A DNA stretch of 57,039 nt from Oscillospiraceae bacterium (GCA_020025655.1 JAHHRR010000008.1:1-57039); one strand, 5' to 3'; positions 1 to 8,769 are shown, counted from the first letter of the stretch. Notes: generated from the sequence alone by a model not told the origin. A program made the numbers and translations.

Positions 1-8
1 AACTATTT

Positions 9-45
9 ATCAGGGGTGATTCTTCGGGATTGCCCCTGATTTTTG
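9..45 (+). terminator. Intrinsic terminator with UUCG tetraloop
   Basis: Positions 9-22 pair with 27-40 over 14 base pairs (including G-U pairs) closed by a UUCG loop and followed by TTTTT. It presumably ends a gene that lies to the left of the window. Seen directly in the sequence. Confidence 0.85.
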
Positions 46-157
46 CGTTTTATCCGACAGCGGAAGAAGGATAAAAGCTCTGTCTTTCTAACGCAAAGAG
101 CATTTGGGGTAATTTCCGTCTTCTTGTTCTTAGGTCAATTGTAAAAGCAGAATTTAA

Positions 158-186
158 TTTACCATCCCAGTTCACTGTGATATAAT
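158..186 (+). promoter_or_regulatory. Candidate sigma-A promoter of the acetyltransferase gene
   Basis: TTTACC (158-163), a 17-base spacer, then a perfect TATAAT (181-186). Transcription would start near 193, about 60 bases before the ATG at 256. The stretch from 46 to 157 shows no gene that I can support. Confidence 0.55.
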
Positions 187-255
187 ACTGCTAGCTTTGA
201 ATGTTAGACCTATCAAAGCAAATTTAGCAGTTGATGACGAACGGATGAAATAGTT

Positions 256-1086
256 ATGAAAATCGAGACAAATCGTTTGATTATACGGAATTTTTCGCAG
301 GGGGATGCGCAAGACCTTTATGAAATACTCGGCGATGACGAAACAATGGAGTATTGTGAACCGGCGTATACCCTCGAAAAAACGGAAAAGTTCATTGATG
401 AGTTTTGCATAGGAAGAAACGGTGCAGTTGCAGCGGTTCTTAAAGAAACCGGTAAAGTGATCGGGTACATACTCTTTAATGAACAGGAAGCGGGTATATA
501 TGAAATCGGATGGTTTTTCAACAAAGCCTACTGGCGGCAGGGCTATGCCTATGAAGCCTGCAAAGCTGTGATTGACTATGCATTTGGCGAATTGAAAGCG
601 CATAAGATTTTTGCCGAAACAATTGATAATGTAAAATCCGGTTCTCTCATGAAGAAGCTTGGAATGGAACTCGAGGATATACAACGGAACCAGGCAAAGG
701 ATAATCACGGGAACCGGGCTGATTTGTATCTTTATACTCTCAGAGGTGATTTAGAGGTAAAAGCAGCTGAATGTGCCAGCAAGTCTCAACCTGTTTCAAA
801 GCTCAAGGCTGAGCGTATTGCCGGAATCTGCACATCGAGCCTTTCGCTTATCTGCCTGTTGCTGCTGGGAATTTTAAGTTCAGTATTTCCGGCTGTAACC
901 TCAGTGGCAAGTGCCGCACCTCAGGGTACAGAAGTAAGCGAAACAGTAAGAACCGGATTAGCGGGATTTCTTGATTATCACAGTCTGGACTGGCTTTTCT
1001 ATATATGCTTAATCGCATTGGCAGCAGGAGCAGCCCTGATTATCCATTCACTGCTTAAAAGCCGTGCGGCAAGAAGAATTAAATAA
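256..1086 (+). CDS. GNAT N-acetyltransferase (RimJ/RimL type) with C-terminal membrane segments
   Basis: Residues 1-165 are a GNAT acetyltransferase of the RimJ/RimL type: the opening ETNRLIIRNF, the EIGWFFNKAYWRQGYAYEAC acetyl-CoA loop (about 96-115) and the NVKSGSLMKKLGM segment are characteristic. Such enzymes move an acetyl group from acetyl-CoA to a protein N-terminus or small amine. The family normally ends near residue 170-180. Here about 100 more residues follow, with two hydrophobic stretches (about 193-215 and 245-265) around a 30-residue loop, so the enzyme is probably anchored in the membrane. The ribosome site is weak (GGATG). It is monocistronic, between a promoter at 158 and a terminator at 1142. 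Substrate unknown. Confidence 0.85.
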   Translation: MKIETNRLIIRNFSQGDAQDLYEILGDDETMEYCEPAYTLEKTEKFIDEFCIGRNGAVAAVLKETGKVIGYILFNEQEAGIYEIGWFFNKAYWRQGYAYEACKAVIDYAFGELKAHKIFAETIDNVKSGSLMKKLGMELEDIQRNQAKDNHGNRADLYLYTLRGDLEVKAAECASKSQPVSKLKAERIAGICTSSLSLICLLLLGILSSVFPAVTSVASAAPQGTEVSETVRTGLAGFLDYHSLDWLFYICLIALAAGAALIIHSLLKSRAARRIK

Positions 1087-1141
1087 AGCCGCACTGATCA
1101 GAAAATCGCCCATTCGCTATACATCTATAATATAAATATAT

Positions 1142-1184
1142 AAAATCCGCAAAGTCCTGATTACGGCTTTGCGGATTTTATTTT
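1142..1184 (+). terminator. Intrinsic terminator after the acetyltransferase
   Basis: A 13-base-pair stem (1142-1154 with 1167-1179, AAAATCCGCAAAG) with a 12-base loop, followed by ATTTTG. It closes the acetyltransferase transcript. Confidence 0.85.
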
Positions 1185-1202
1185 GCAGTTCCCGCTCTTT
1201 TC

Positions 1203-1231
1203 TTGCTTTCTGCAAATTCAGGAAATATAAT
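1203..1231 (+). promoter_or_regulatory. Promoter of the response regulator / ABC operon
   Basis: TTGCTT (1203-1208), a 17-base spacer, and TATAAT (1226-1231). The transcript would have a leader of about 90 bases before the response-regulator start at 1331. Confidence 0.65.
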
Positions 1232-1251
1232 ATACTTATTTAGATAAATTA

Positions 1252-1284
1252 CAGGCAGCATAAGCTTATATATCTTACTGCCTG
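1252..1284. promoter_or_regulatory. Inverted repeat in the leader of the response regulator
   Basis: CAGGCAG (1252-1258) and its exact inverse CTGCCTG (1278-1284) flank a 19-base AT-rich centre. It lies just downstream of the predicted transcription start, so it could be an operator or an mRNA stem. Function is inferred only from position. Confidence 0.4.
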
Positions 1285-1330
1285 ATTGATTATTACTTGG
1301 CTCTCTGTGCAGAGAAAAGGGGTGCTTTGG

Positions 1331-2002
1331 ATGAAAACAATCGCAATAATAGATGATGATGTACATATCGGCAATGTTTTAGAGGAAATTCTGCGCAGGG
1401 AGGGATATGCAACTCTCCGTGCTTATTCGGGCACAGAAGCACTGTATCTTCTTTCCCAGACTCGTCCCGATCTTATTTTACTGGACCTAATGATGCCGGG
1501 GCTTTCAGGTGAGGAAGTCCTCCAGCATATTCAGGGCATTCCGGTAATAGTTCTCAGTGCCAAGGCAGATGTGCAGGACAAGGTTGCTCTTTTACTGGGC
1601 GGTGCTGTGGATTATGTCACGAAGCCCTTTGATGTTGACGAACTGCTTGCCCGTATTGCCGTGCAGCTGCGCAATGTATCGTCATATTCAGCCGGCAGTA
1701 TTCTGCACTGCGGGGATTTAAAGCTTGACGACACAGCCATGTCAGTTACTGTATGTGATACACCGGTTTCTCTCACCAGAACCGAGTATGCCATTTTGAA
1801 GCTTCTTATGCAGAATTCTTCACAGGTTCTGTCGAAAGGTGTTCTGCTTGACCGCATAAGCCTTGATACCCCCGACTGTACGGAACGCTCTTTAAAACAG
1901 CATATTTCAAACCTCCGCAAAAAATTGCAGGCGGTAAGCGGCAAAGACTATATTGAAACAGTCTGGGGAATCGGTTTCAAACTGAAAGACGATAAATCTT
2001 GA
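1331..2002 (+). CDS. OmpR/PhoB-family response regulator
   Basis: An N-terminal receiver domain has the acidic pocket IIDDD (6-10), the phosphoacceptor Asp52 in LLDLMMPG, and the conserved Lys in VTKPFD. A C-terminal winged helix (about 130-223) has the typical SLTRTEYAILKLLMQN start and ends VWGIGFKL. The ATG at 1331 was chosen over an upstream TTG at 1286 because AAAGGGG sits at the right distance. Length is 223 residues, normal for the family. It heads an operon with an ABC transporter and its sensor kinase, as in peptide-antibiotic sensing and immunity modules (known for the class; the ligand here is unknown). Likely target: the CTTGAC repeats just downstream. Confidence 0.93.
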   Translation: MKTIAIIDDDVHIGNVLEEILRREGYATLRAYSGTEALYLLSQTRPDLILLDLMMPGLSGEEVLQHIQGIPVIVLSAKADVQDKVALLLGGAVDYVTKPFDVDELLARIAVQLRNVSSYSAGSILHCGDLKLDDTAMSVTVCDTPVSLTRTEYAILKLLMQNSSQVLSKGVLLDRISLDTPDCTERSLKQHISNLRKKLQAVSGKDYIETVWGIGFKLKDDKS

Positions 2003-2038
2003 CCGAATCTTGACATTTTTCTTGACCGCTTTCTTGAC
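1998..2038 (+). repeat. Four phased CTTGAC direct repeats, probable regulator box with internal promoter
   Basis: CTTGAC occurs at 1998, 2009, 2021 and 2033, that is every 11-12 bases, about one helical turn. OmpR-family regulators usually bind direct repeats with this phasing. The first copy overlaps the stop codon of the response regulator. The later copies can serve as a TTGACC -35 element for the transporter genes that start at 2080. That this regulator binds here is inference. Confidence 0.6.
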
Positions 2039-2079
2039 CTTTTGCTGTTAAATTAGAGGTCATCAAAGGAGGTATAAAC

Positions 2080-2994
2080 ATGGATTATGTTTTAGAAACT
2101 GATAATTTAACAAAAACCTATGGAAAATTCCCTGCCTTGAAGGGGCTGACCATGCACATCCCGAAGGGCTCTATCTATGGCTTTGTAGGTAAAAACGGAG
2201 CCGGCAAAACCACACTTATCCGCCTCATATGCGGCTTGCAGGCTCCCACCGGCGGCACATATTCTCTGTACGGCATAGATTACAGTCAAAATGAAATCAA
2301 AAAATCCCGACGCCGCATGGGTGCAGTGGTGGAGACCCCTGCCATATATTCAGACATGACCGCAGAGGAAAATCTCATGCAGCAGTATATGATTCTAGGC
2401 CTTCCCTCCTATGACGGCCTGACCGATATACTAAAGCTTGTGGGCCTTGAAAATACGGGCAGTAAGAAAGCAAAAAACTTTTCACTTGGTATGCGTCAGC
2501 GGCTGGGTATTGCAATAGCCCTTGCAGGCGATCCCGATTTTCTGGTTCTGGACGAACCCATAAACGGTCTTGACCCTCAGGGAATAATTGAGATTCGGGA
2601 GCTTATTTTAAAGCTCAATCGGGAGCGCAATATCACGGTTCTTATTTCCAGTCACATTCTGGATGAGCTTTCCCGTCTTGCTACTCACTACGGCATCATT
2701 GATGGCGGCCGCATGGTAAAAGAGTTTAGTGCGGAGGAACTGGAAAAAGCCTGCCGCAAAAAGTTACACATCACAGTCACAAATACAACACCTCTTTGCA
2801 CCGTGCTGGATAAAATGGGTGTGGAATACAAGGTTGATTCTCAGACTGAAGCAGATATTTTCTCTTCTGTAAATGTGTCTGCACTCGCCCGTGAGCTGTC
2901 TGCATATGACTGCGATGTACTCTCATTGCAGGAGCAGGACGAAAGCCTTGAAGGCTACTATATGAATTTGGTCGGAGGTAACAGAAATGCGTAA
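2080..2994 (+). CDS. ABC transporter ATP-binding protein (BcrA/lantibiotic-immunity type)
   Basis: ATPase subunit of 304 residues. Walker A is GKNGAGKTT near residue 37, the signature is FSLGMRQRL near 135 (LSGGQ replaced by SLGMRQ, usual in this subfamily), and Walker B is FLVLDEP near 155. The last 80 residues form the C-terminal extension of drug and bacteriocin transporters of the BcrA/LanF type. A strong AAAGGAGG precedes the ATG. The stop overlaps the next gene by 8 bases, showing coupling to the permease. Role by family: export or membrane clearance of a peptide or other amphipathic compound; substrate unknown. Confidence 0.9.
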   Translation: MDYVLETDNLTKTYGKFPALKGLTMHIPKGSIYGFVGKNGAGKTTLIRLICGLQAPTGGTYSLYGIDYSQNEIKKSRRRMGAVVETPAIYSDMTAEENLMQQYMILGLPSYDGLTDILKLVGLENTGSKKAKNFSLGMRQRLGIAIALAGDPDFLVLDEPINGLDPQGIIEIRELILKLNRERNITVLISSHILDELSRLATHYGIIDGGRMVKEFSAEELEKACRKKLHITVTNTTPLCTVLDKMGVEYKVDSQTEADIFSSVNVSALARELSAYDCDVLSLQEQDESLEGYYMNLVGGNRNA

Positions 2995-3931
2995 TCTGAT
3001 TCATGCCGACTTCAAACACATTCGGCGCAGTATTTTATTCTGGGGCACAGTTGCCGCAGCTATTATTATAGGCATCTGGAGCGGACACGTTTCTGCTTCT
3101 ATCAGCTACGGGGATGAGATGAGAGGTTCATTTGAGGCTGTTTATTATATTCCTCTGTTTGTAATAATGGGCATTTTTGCATCCTTTACCATTGGTCGGG
3201 AATACAAAGACGGCGCAATTCGTAATAAGGTAATTGTCGGACATACACGCTGTGAGATTTTTCTTTCAAAGATACTGTGCAGCTTTTTACAGAGTGTTGT
3301 TTTTACAACTGCATTTTTAATTCCTTTCCTTATAAATACCGGCGCACTTATGGTGCCCTATTTATCCTTATCCATTGCAGCAAAGGCGATATTGTCGCTT
3401 TATCTTCTGAACGGAGTCTGGATGATTCTGTTTGCATTAGTAAGCCTTTTTATCTCACGGCAGGAAATATCCGTACTTGTAAATCTTGCCCTGATACTTG
3501 TTATTGCTCTTTTATCCGCAGGCATCGGTGACCGGCTTATGCAGCCGTCTGAGGTTGCAAACACCGTGTCTGTTGAGATGACACCTCAGGAAATTGAACA
3601 GTACAAAAGCGGAAACTGGAATGAATTTATCCACACTGTCACAGATACGGATGGTGTGACAAGCTATTATAAAAAAGAGCAGCAGGGAACAATTCCTAAC
3701 CCCCGCTGCCCTGTGGGAGCCAAAAGGTCGGTTATGCAGTTTGCAGAGCGTACGCTCCCCTACGGGCAGGTTATTTTGTATATCGACTATTTGAACGGCT
3801 GCTTATGGAGCGATGCACCCGAAAGCATACCGACATACGAAGTAAAATTTATGCCGCTGTATTCGCTGGGACTTATGGCTCTGCTTTCAATCGGCGGAGC
3901 ATCGGCATTTAAAAAGAAAGAGTTTAAGTAA
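2987..3931 (+). CDS. ABC-2 type transporter permease
   Basis: A 314-residue membrane protein with about six hydrophobic segments (near 19-35, 55-75, 105-130, 145-170, 175-195 and 285-305). It has the cytoplasmic IGREYKDGAIRNKVIVGHTR segment that marks ABC-2 permeases paired with BcrA-like ATPases. An outside loop of about 90 residues (about 195-280) precedes the last helix. It overlaps the ATPase gene and is followed 14 bases later by the sensor kinase. It should form the membrane part of the transporter. Confidence 0.88.
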   Translation: MRNLIHADFKHIRRSILFWGTVAAAIIIGIWSGHVSASISYGDEMRGSFEAVYYIPLFVIMGIFASFTIGREYKDGAIRNKVIVGHTRCEIFLSKILCSFLQSVVFTTAFLIPFLINTGALMVPYLSLSIAAKAILSLYLLNGVWMILFALVSLFISRQEISVLVNLALILVIALLSAGIGDRLMQPSEVANTVSVEMTPQEIEQYKSGNWNEFIHTVTDTDGVTSYYKKEQQGTIPNPRCPVGAKRSVMQFAERTLPYGQVILYIDYLNGCLWSDAPESIPTYEVKFMPLYSLGLMALLSIGGASAFKKKEFK

Positions 3932-3945
3932 AGGCAGGTGTGAAT

Positions 3946-4821
3946 ATGTTTCCCTGGATTTTATGCGGCATTCTTGCGGCAGTAAATCTGCTGTTAATAG
4001 TCAAAATCATATTTCTGAAAAGAGGAATATGGGAAGTCTGCAAAGAATTTGAGGAGCATATTTCCGCTGATACAAATACGCTGATTTCCGTTTCCTCCTG
4101 TGACCGTCAAATCAAAAAAATGGCAGCTGAGATCAACACCCAGCTGCGTCAGCTTCGCAAGGAGCGACGGCGGTTTCAAAACGGCGACCGGGAACTGAAA
4201 GAAGCAGTCACAAACATTTCGCATGATCTGCGAACACCTTTAACTGCAATCGGCGGCTATCTTAATCTGCTTGAACGTGAGGATAACAGTGAAGCTGTTG
4301 TTCGGTATCTCAGCCAGATTAAAGAACGAACCGAAGCCATGAAGTCCCTTACCGAGGAGCTTTTCCGATACAGCATTATTCATGCCGAAGATGAGCTCAG
4401 ACCCGAAAAGCTGGATCTTTGCAGGGTATTGCAGGATAACCTGCTGTCTTTTTACGGTGTAATACAGGAAAAGGGCATCGTCCCGCAGATATCTCTCCCT
4501 GAAGAACCTGTTTGGCGGATTATGGATAAGGCTGCATTGAACCGGATTTTCTCCAACATCATAAATAATGCGGTCAAGTATTCTGACGGTGATTTTGCAG
4601 TAGAGCTTACCCCCTCCGGAGCAATCACATTTTCAAACAGCGCAGAATCCCTGACCTCAGTAGAAGCAGGACGGCTGTTTGACCGCTTTTATACCGTGGA
4701 ATCGGGCCGCAGCTCTACCGGCCTCGGTCTTTCTATCGCTAAGGTTCTGACCGAAAAATGCGGCGGGCAGATAAGCGCTGAGTATCTCGGCGGAAAGCTG
4801 TATATCAGAATGCAGCTTTAG
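3946..4821 (+). CDS. Membrane sensor histidine kinase of the ABC operon
   Basis: A short kinase of 291 residues: one or two N-terminal membrane helices (about 2-25) with almost no outside part, a HisKA domain with phospho-His93 in NISHDLRTPLTAIGGY, an N box (IINNAVKYS) and a G2 box (STGLGLSIAK). Kinases without an outer sensor that sit beside a transporter often read the transporter itself or the membrane (known for intramembrane-sensing kinases). The ATG at 3946 was preferred to the GTG at 3940 because GGCAGG is then seven bases upstream. It partners the response regulator at 1331. Confidence 0.9.
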   Translation: MFPWILCGILAAVNLLLIVKIIFLKRGIWEVCKEFEEHISADTNTLISVSSCDRQIKKMAAEINTQLRQLRKERRRFQNGDRELKEAVTNISHDLRTPLTAIGGYLNLLEREDNSEAVVRYLSQIKERTEAMKSLTEELFRYSIIHAEDELRPEKLDLCRVLQDNLLSFYGVIQEKGIVPQISLPEEPVWRIMDKAALNRIFSNIINNAVKYSDGDFAVELTPSGAITFSNSAESLTSVEAGRLFDRFYTVESGRSSTGLGLSIAKVLTEKCGGQISAEYLGGKLYIRMQL

Positions 4822-4840
4822 ACGTGGGTATATAAAATTA

Positions 4841-4880
4841 AAAACGGGAATGTACAGTATTGTACATTCCCGTTTTATTT
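4841..4880. terminator. Bidirectional intrinsic terminator
   Basis: A perfect 16-base-pair stem (4841-4856 with 4861-4876) with a GTAT loop, A-run on one side and T-run on the other. It separates the kinase gene from the convergent radical SAM gene. Confidence 0.92.
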
Positions 4881-4936
4881 CATAAACAGTATTTATGCTT
4901 TTCCATTCAGTCCCGCCGCATCAGTTCAACCTGCCA

Positions 4937-6220
4937 TTACTTTTCTTTTACATCCTCAAAAGCGGTCAGGTAGTTTGCGCAGAACGGTTTTACATTGCCG
5001 TTTTCATACACGTGCAGGCTGCATCTGTGCAGTCTTTCGATATTCAAATTCATTGCATCCTGAAATGCCATTGCAGATAAAGTCAGACTCTGCTGACGGA
5101 TTCTATACAGAAATGTATCAAAATCCATTTCATCTGAAATTTCCATCTTCGGTTCAGGAGCCGGCCTGCGCCAGTGCCTTGCAACATATTCCCTGTTATC
5201 CTGCGCACATCCTCTTGACTCCGAGGAGTGAGTTATTGAGGAAAGAGGTCTGAGACTTCCGTCAGGCTCAATCAGGAAATTTGCATGAAATCCGCACAGC
5301 GGATGGTCACATCTGGACGGCATAAAGCTTTGGAGCGGAATACCCGTCTGATCTCCTATATCTGCCATAAGCTGATCCAGAGTATAACGGCTGTCATCTT
5401 CCGGTGTATCCGGATACCGCCCGAAATATGATACCGGCTGAAAATGAATTCCTCTGACTCCCGGAGCAAGCCTGCTGGCAAGCTTAATCATATCTCCCAA
5501 ATTCTTATCGTTAACGCCGCTTACAACTGTGGGCACAAGCGTTACCCCAAGCAGCAGTTTTGAACACACATCTATCGCCCGAAGCTTTGTCTCAAGCATA
5601 GGTCTGCCCCTGAGATATTTATATATATCGTCATTGGTGCCGTCAAACTGCAAAAACACAATATCCAGTCCTGCATCTGCCAGTGCTTTAGCATAATCCG
5701 CATCTTCTGCAAGACGGATTCCGTTGGTATTCAGCTGTACATAGCTGCATCCTGCTTCCTTTGCAAATTTAACAAGCTCCGGCAGATCATCCCGCAAAGT
5801 AGGCTCTCCGCCGGATAGCTGCAGCAGCGGATGGCCGCACTGACGAACAATATCCGTCACGGCTTCTTTAAGCTCTGCCATGCTTATATCCTCATTCTGA
5901 GAGCCGCCGTCGGCAAAGCAGAATCTGCAATGAAGATTGCAGCGTTTCGTCACCTCAAGCAGCACACAACAGCTGCCTATTTCATGCTCAGGGCAGATTC
6001 CGCAGTTTCCGGGACAGTTCTGTCCCAGTTCTCCAAGAGGCTTTGCATACTGAGTCCACTGCGAAAAGCTCATGCAGCCTCTCCACACCGCAACCTTGAA
6101 CTCTCCATGCTCAGGACAAATCTTTTCAAGATATACTGCACCGTCTGAATTCTGATTTAACTGTGCCGGAATGTTTTTCAGACATACAGGGCACACCGAT
6201 CTCGTCTCACGAATAATCAT
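4937..6220 (-). CDS. trsS: Radical SAM protein of the molybdenum-hydroxylase accessory cluster (TrsS-like)
   Basis: A 427-residue radical SAM enzyme. The cluster-binding motif is CNLHCRFC (Cys94, Cys98, Cys101), followed by LSGGEPTLR. Before it lies a Cys-rich region (CPVC at 10-13, CPEHGE, CPGNCGICPEH at about 69-79) typical of the group related to tetraether-lipid-synthase-like proteins. In related genomes the family is called radical SAM (seleno)protein TrsS; here there is no in-frame TGA, so this is a cysteine form. The ATG overlaps the stop of the GTPase gene. It is the last gene of the cluster. The reaction is unknown; maturation of the neighbouring redox protein or cofactor is an inference. 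The symbol rests on family recall. Confidence 0.85.
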   Translation of the reverse strand: MIIRETRSVCPVCLKNIPAQLNQNSDGAVYLEKICPEHGEFKVAVWRGCMSFSQWTQYAKPLGELGQNCPGNCGICPEHEIGSCCVLLEVTKRCNLHCRFCFADGGSQNEDISMAELKEAVTDIVRQCGHPLLQLSGGEPTLRDDLPELVKFAKEAGCSYVQLNTNGIRLAEDADYAKALADAGLDIVFLQFDGTNDDIYKYLRGRPMLETKLRAIDVCSKLLLGVTLVPTVVSGVNDKNLGDMIKLASRLAPGVRGIHFQPVSYFGRYPDTPEDDSRYTLDQLMADIGDQTGIPLQSFMPSRCDHPLCGFHANFLIEPDGSLRPLSSITHSSESRGCAQDNREYVARHWRRPAPEPKMEISDEMDFDTFLYRIRQQSLTLSAMAFQDAMNLNIERLHRCSLHVYENGNVKPFCANYLTAFEDVKEK

Positions 6221-7290
6221 CAGGATTCTCCCAGAGCGCTGAAACACTCTTTTTTATATATCATAATTGAGAGCTGATACTGCTCGGACATAGTTTCAAC
6301 CGTCTCAGTTACAAGCCTATCCAGCACTTCGCTTTTACAGACGGCACTGGTATTTATAATAACCGCTATCTCACGGCAGGGGTTGCTGAATGATTTTACA
6401 CTCTCAATCTCCCTGTTAACACCCAGTATATCCACTTTTGCATAGTCCCCTTCCGGCTCCCATGCAAGCAGCTTCATGTGCGGGATTTCTCCGCCGTAGA
6501 CTGTGGCGATTTTCTCCCTGATTTTTTCTGCCATATTCCGCAGATATTCATTGCCGTCAAAGGTTTCGCAGCACACTACTGCATAATACTGAATATTGTA
6601 TTCGCTGAAGCTGCCGATGGCAGACAGAAACTGTTCCCCGCCGTATCCAAGGTCCGGTTTATGCATAGATGCGCAGCCTTTAAGCAGTTTCTGTGAAAGC
6701 TCATCCAGTCCCTCGCCCGTAAACGCACTTATTGCCGCTGTATCGGCATGGGGATACTCCTTTTTAAGGAAAGCAAGCATATTTTCCTGCTCTTGGGCGC
6801 TTACAAGATCACATTTATTAAGTACAATCAGGTCAGCTTCTTTAAGCTGGCTTTTTAATATGTACTCCATATCCCCATCGCCGTTTGCAGAAAGTCTTTT
6901 GACTGTCTGCGGTTCGCAGACAACCGTGAACGGCGCAAGGGTAAACCTATCAGGGTAATCTTTTGCAAGCGTATGATATACATGGTCAAGAGCGCCTATT
7001 CCAAATCCCGGAATATCCGAAAGTACCAGCTCGCACCCGTCTTCATCAAAAAGCCGGTCCAGCCTGTCTACAAGATTCTGAGTCTGATAGCAGATGCAGG
7101 TACCGGTAAGCTCCGAAGCAGAACAGCCGGAAAGATTTGCAAGCCTGTTGTCTGCAAGGCCCTGACCGCCCAGATCATTGGATATCATGGCCGCCTTTCC
7201 GTAATGCTCGGTAAAATATTTTGTAAGCGCCATCATTGTGGTGGTTTTCCCCGAACCGAGAAAACCGCTGAATACACCAAATTTCTTCAT
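6220..7290 (-). CDS. CobW/HypB-like P-loop GTPase of the accessory cluster
   Basis: A 356-residue P-loop GTPase. Walker A is GFLGSGKTT (9-17), the Walker B-like region is VLSDIPGFG, and the specificity motif is LNKCDLV. The layout resembles CobW, HypB and UreG metallochaperones, which use GTP to insert a metal or cofactor. A Cys-bearing GTCICYQTQ stretch sits where such proteins often bind metal. The ATG at 7290 follows GGAGTGAAGGT and lies 4 bases after the ligase stop. In this operon it may load molybdenum cofactor or a metal into the hydroxylase or a helper; that is inference. Confidence 0.85.
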   Translation of the reverse strand: MKKFGVFSGFLGSGKTTTMMALTKYFTEHYGKAAMISNDLGGQGLADNRLANLSGCSASELTGTCICYQTQNLVDRLDRLFDEDGCELVLSDIPGFGIGALDHVYHTLAKDYPDRFTLAPFTVVCEPQTVKRLSANGDGDMEYILKSQLKEADLIVLNKCDLVSAQEQENMLAFLKKEYPHADTAAISAFTGEGLDELSQKLLKGCASMHKPDLGYGGEQFLSAIGSFSEYNIQYYAVVCCETFDGNEYLRNMAEKIREKIATVYGGEIPHMKLLAWEPEGDYAKVDILGVNREIESVKSFSNPCREIAVIINTSAVCKSEVLDRLVTETVETMSEQYQLSIMIYKKECFSALGES

Positions 7291-7294
7291 ACCT

Positions 7295-8497
7295 TCACTC
7301 CCTGACCTCTGTAATAATATGCCGTTTGCCTGCATATGCAGGTACATCCTTCGGTGAAACCTGCCTTGTGGTAACTACTGCCTTAATATCAGGATAGAGC
7401 TCTCCTACTTTTTCCTCAATAGCAGTACATGGTGCGCAGCAAACTGCATCAATGTATATTGTTCCGTCATAACGGGCACTGTAATCAATCAGCTCCGGAA
7501 TGGCAAAAAGTCTGCCGTCCAGTTTTTCGATTGAAACGGGGCCGTTTTGTTTTCGAATCACCTGATCCAGACGCTTTGTAATTCCCCCACAGGGGCAGGC
7601 ATCAGGCAAAATTCTTGTAATATCTCCTGTACGGTATCGCAGAAGCGGCATTGCCTCAAGCCCGATAGTTGTAATCACAAGCTCTCCCCAGCTGCCATCC
7701 GGCAGGGGCTTTCCGGATTCGTCTACAATTTCGGCAATAATATGATTTTCCCGCAGGTGCATTCCTTCAAAAGCCGGACAGGTTACCGCCCCGCCCAGAG
7801 CAGTTTCCCTTGAGCCGTAGTGAGGGTAAAGCTCAAGTTCTGCTTTCAGGCTGTCCCATACAGCCGCCGGGCAGGCATCACCGGAAATTAAGGCTCTTCT
7901 GATTGGAAACTCCCCTTCATACAGCCGCATCAGGCTAAGAAGCGGCACAGGAAAGCCGATATAGGTCTGGGGCTTCTGCTGAGAAATAATCCCGCTCAAC
8001 TCTCCGTAGCTAAGGCCGAACTCAGTCTGCACAGGAACCGCTCCCAGCTTTTCAACCGCCTTTGCTATTGAATCGCCCAGACTGGACGGGCCTGTTGACG
8101 GGAAACCAATCAGGCACTTTTCGCCCTCTGAAAGCATTTCACTGATACCCGAGGCGAAAAAATCTATGGTATTTCTGACATCCGTTTCTGAATAGAATAC
8201 CCTTTTTGCGCCGCCGGTTGTGCCTGAGCTTGTTTCCGAAATGACTCTTGAAACATCCGCCTGAGAGCATACAAGAAACCTCTCCGGATGCTCTCTGAGC
8301 ATCTGCGGCGTTGTAAAGGGAAGATTTCTGAGCTGGTCCAGAGACTCAATGCTCTCCGGCAGCTCTTTGTGAATACGGCTCATCTTTTTAAGCATTTTAT
8401 TCAGTTTTTCAAGCTGCAGCTGCTGAAGCTTCTGCCTTGACAAATCAGAAATCCCCTCAGTGCGGCACAGCCAGTTTTCCATCTTTACCCGCTGCAT
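7295..8497 (-). CDS. PaaK-like AMP-forming ligase (DVU_1553 type)
   Basis: An adenylate-forming enzyme of 400 residues related to phenylacetate-CoA ligase. The phosphate loop is SSGTTGGAKRV (about 90-100), the adenine-binding stretch is YPHYGSRETALGG, and LLRYRTGD marks the hinge. The family activates a carboxylate with ATP to an acyl-AMP, usually then to CoA. It is a member of the accessory set conserved beside aldehyde oxidoreductase in Desulfovibrio (DVU_1553, from memory). The start overlaps the 94-residue gene by 13 bases and has GGAG eight bases upstream. Its acid substrate is unknown; acting on a cofactor or on the product of the oxidoreductase are both possible. Confidence 0.85.
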   Translation of the reverse strand: MQRVKMENWLCRTEGISDLSRQKLQQLQLEKLNKMLKKMSRIHKELPESIESLDQLRNLPFTTPQMLREHPERFLVCSQADVSRVISETSSGTTGGAKRVFYSETDVRNTIDFFASGISEMLSEGEKCLIGFPSTGPSSLGDSIAKAVEKLGAVPVQTEFGLSYGELSGIISQQKPQTYIGFPVPLLSLMRLYEGEFPIRRALISGDACPAAVWDSLKAELELYPHYGSRETALGGAVTCPAFEGMHLRENHIIAEIVDESGKPLPDGSWGELVITTIGLEAMPLLRYRTGDITRILPDACPCGGITKRLDQVIRKQNGPVSIEKLDGRLFAIPELIDYSARYDGTIYIDAVCCAPCTAIEEKVGELYPDIKAVVTTRQVSPKDVPAYAGKRHIITEVRE

Positions 8498-8769
8498 ACG
8501 ATATTCTCCAAAAACAACTCAAATTTTTCTTTTTCAGCCTGCCACTGATTATCAGGAAAGCTGACCCTGAAATGCTTGTCGGCAAGCACAAATTTTATAA
8601 TTACATTCTCCCTCTGAGCAACAGCCACCGGACGGCGCAGCTTTTCATTTTTCCTAATCTGCCAGTCCGTAAGATTTTCCAGCATGGAATTGCCGTCTAT
8701 CGGGAGAGTATATTCAAAGGTTCTTGAGTCGGAAAAGCAGTTTTCAATTTTTTTCACTTCAAAATTCAT
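8485..8769 (-). CDS. Small conserved-neighbourhood protein of unknown function
   Basis: A soluble 94-residue protein with no family I recognise, no membrane helix, and Cys11 and Cys92 as its only cysteines. It opens MNFEVKKIENCFSD and has basic and acidic residues spread evenly, as in a small folded domain. It is probably real: its start overlaps the aminotransferase stop (ATGA) and its end overlaps the ligase start, so it sits in a fully coupled operon. By position it may correspond to DVU_1554. It could be a partner or carrier for the ligase; no motif proves this. Confidence 0.7.
   Translation of the reverse strand: MNFEVKKIENCFSDSRTFEYTLPIDGNSMLENLTDWQIRKNEKLRRPVAVAQRENVIIKFVLADKHFRVSFPDNQWQAEKEKFELFLENIVCSG

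Noticed and set aside
4937..6220. Possible selenocysteine in the radical SAM protein, as in some relatives
   Set aside because: There is no in-frame TGA within the gene; all expected positions are cysteine or other standard codons, and the stop is TAA.
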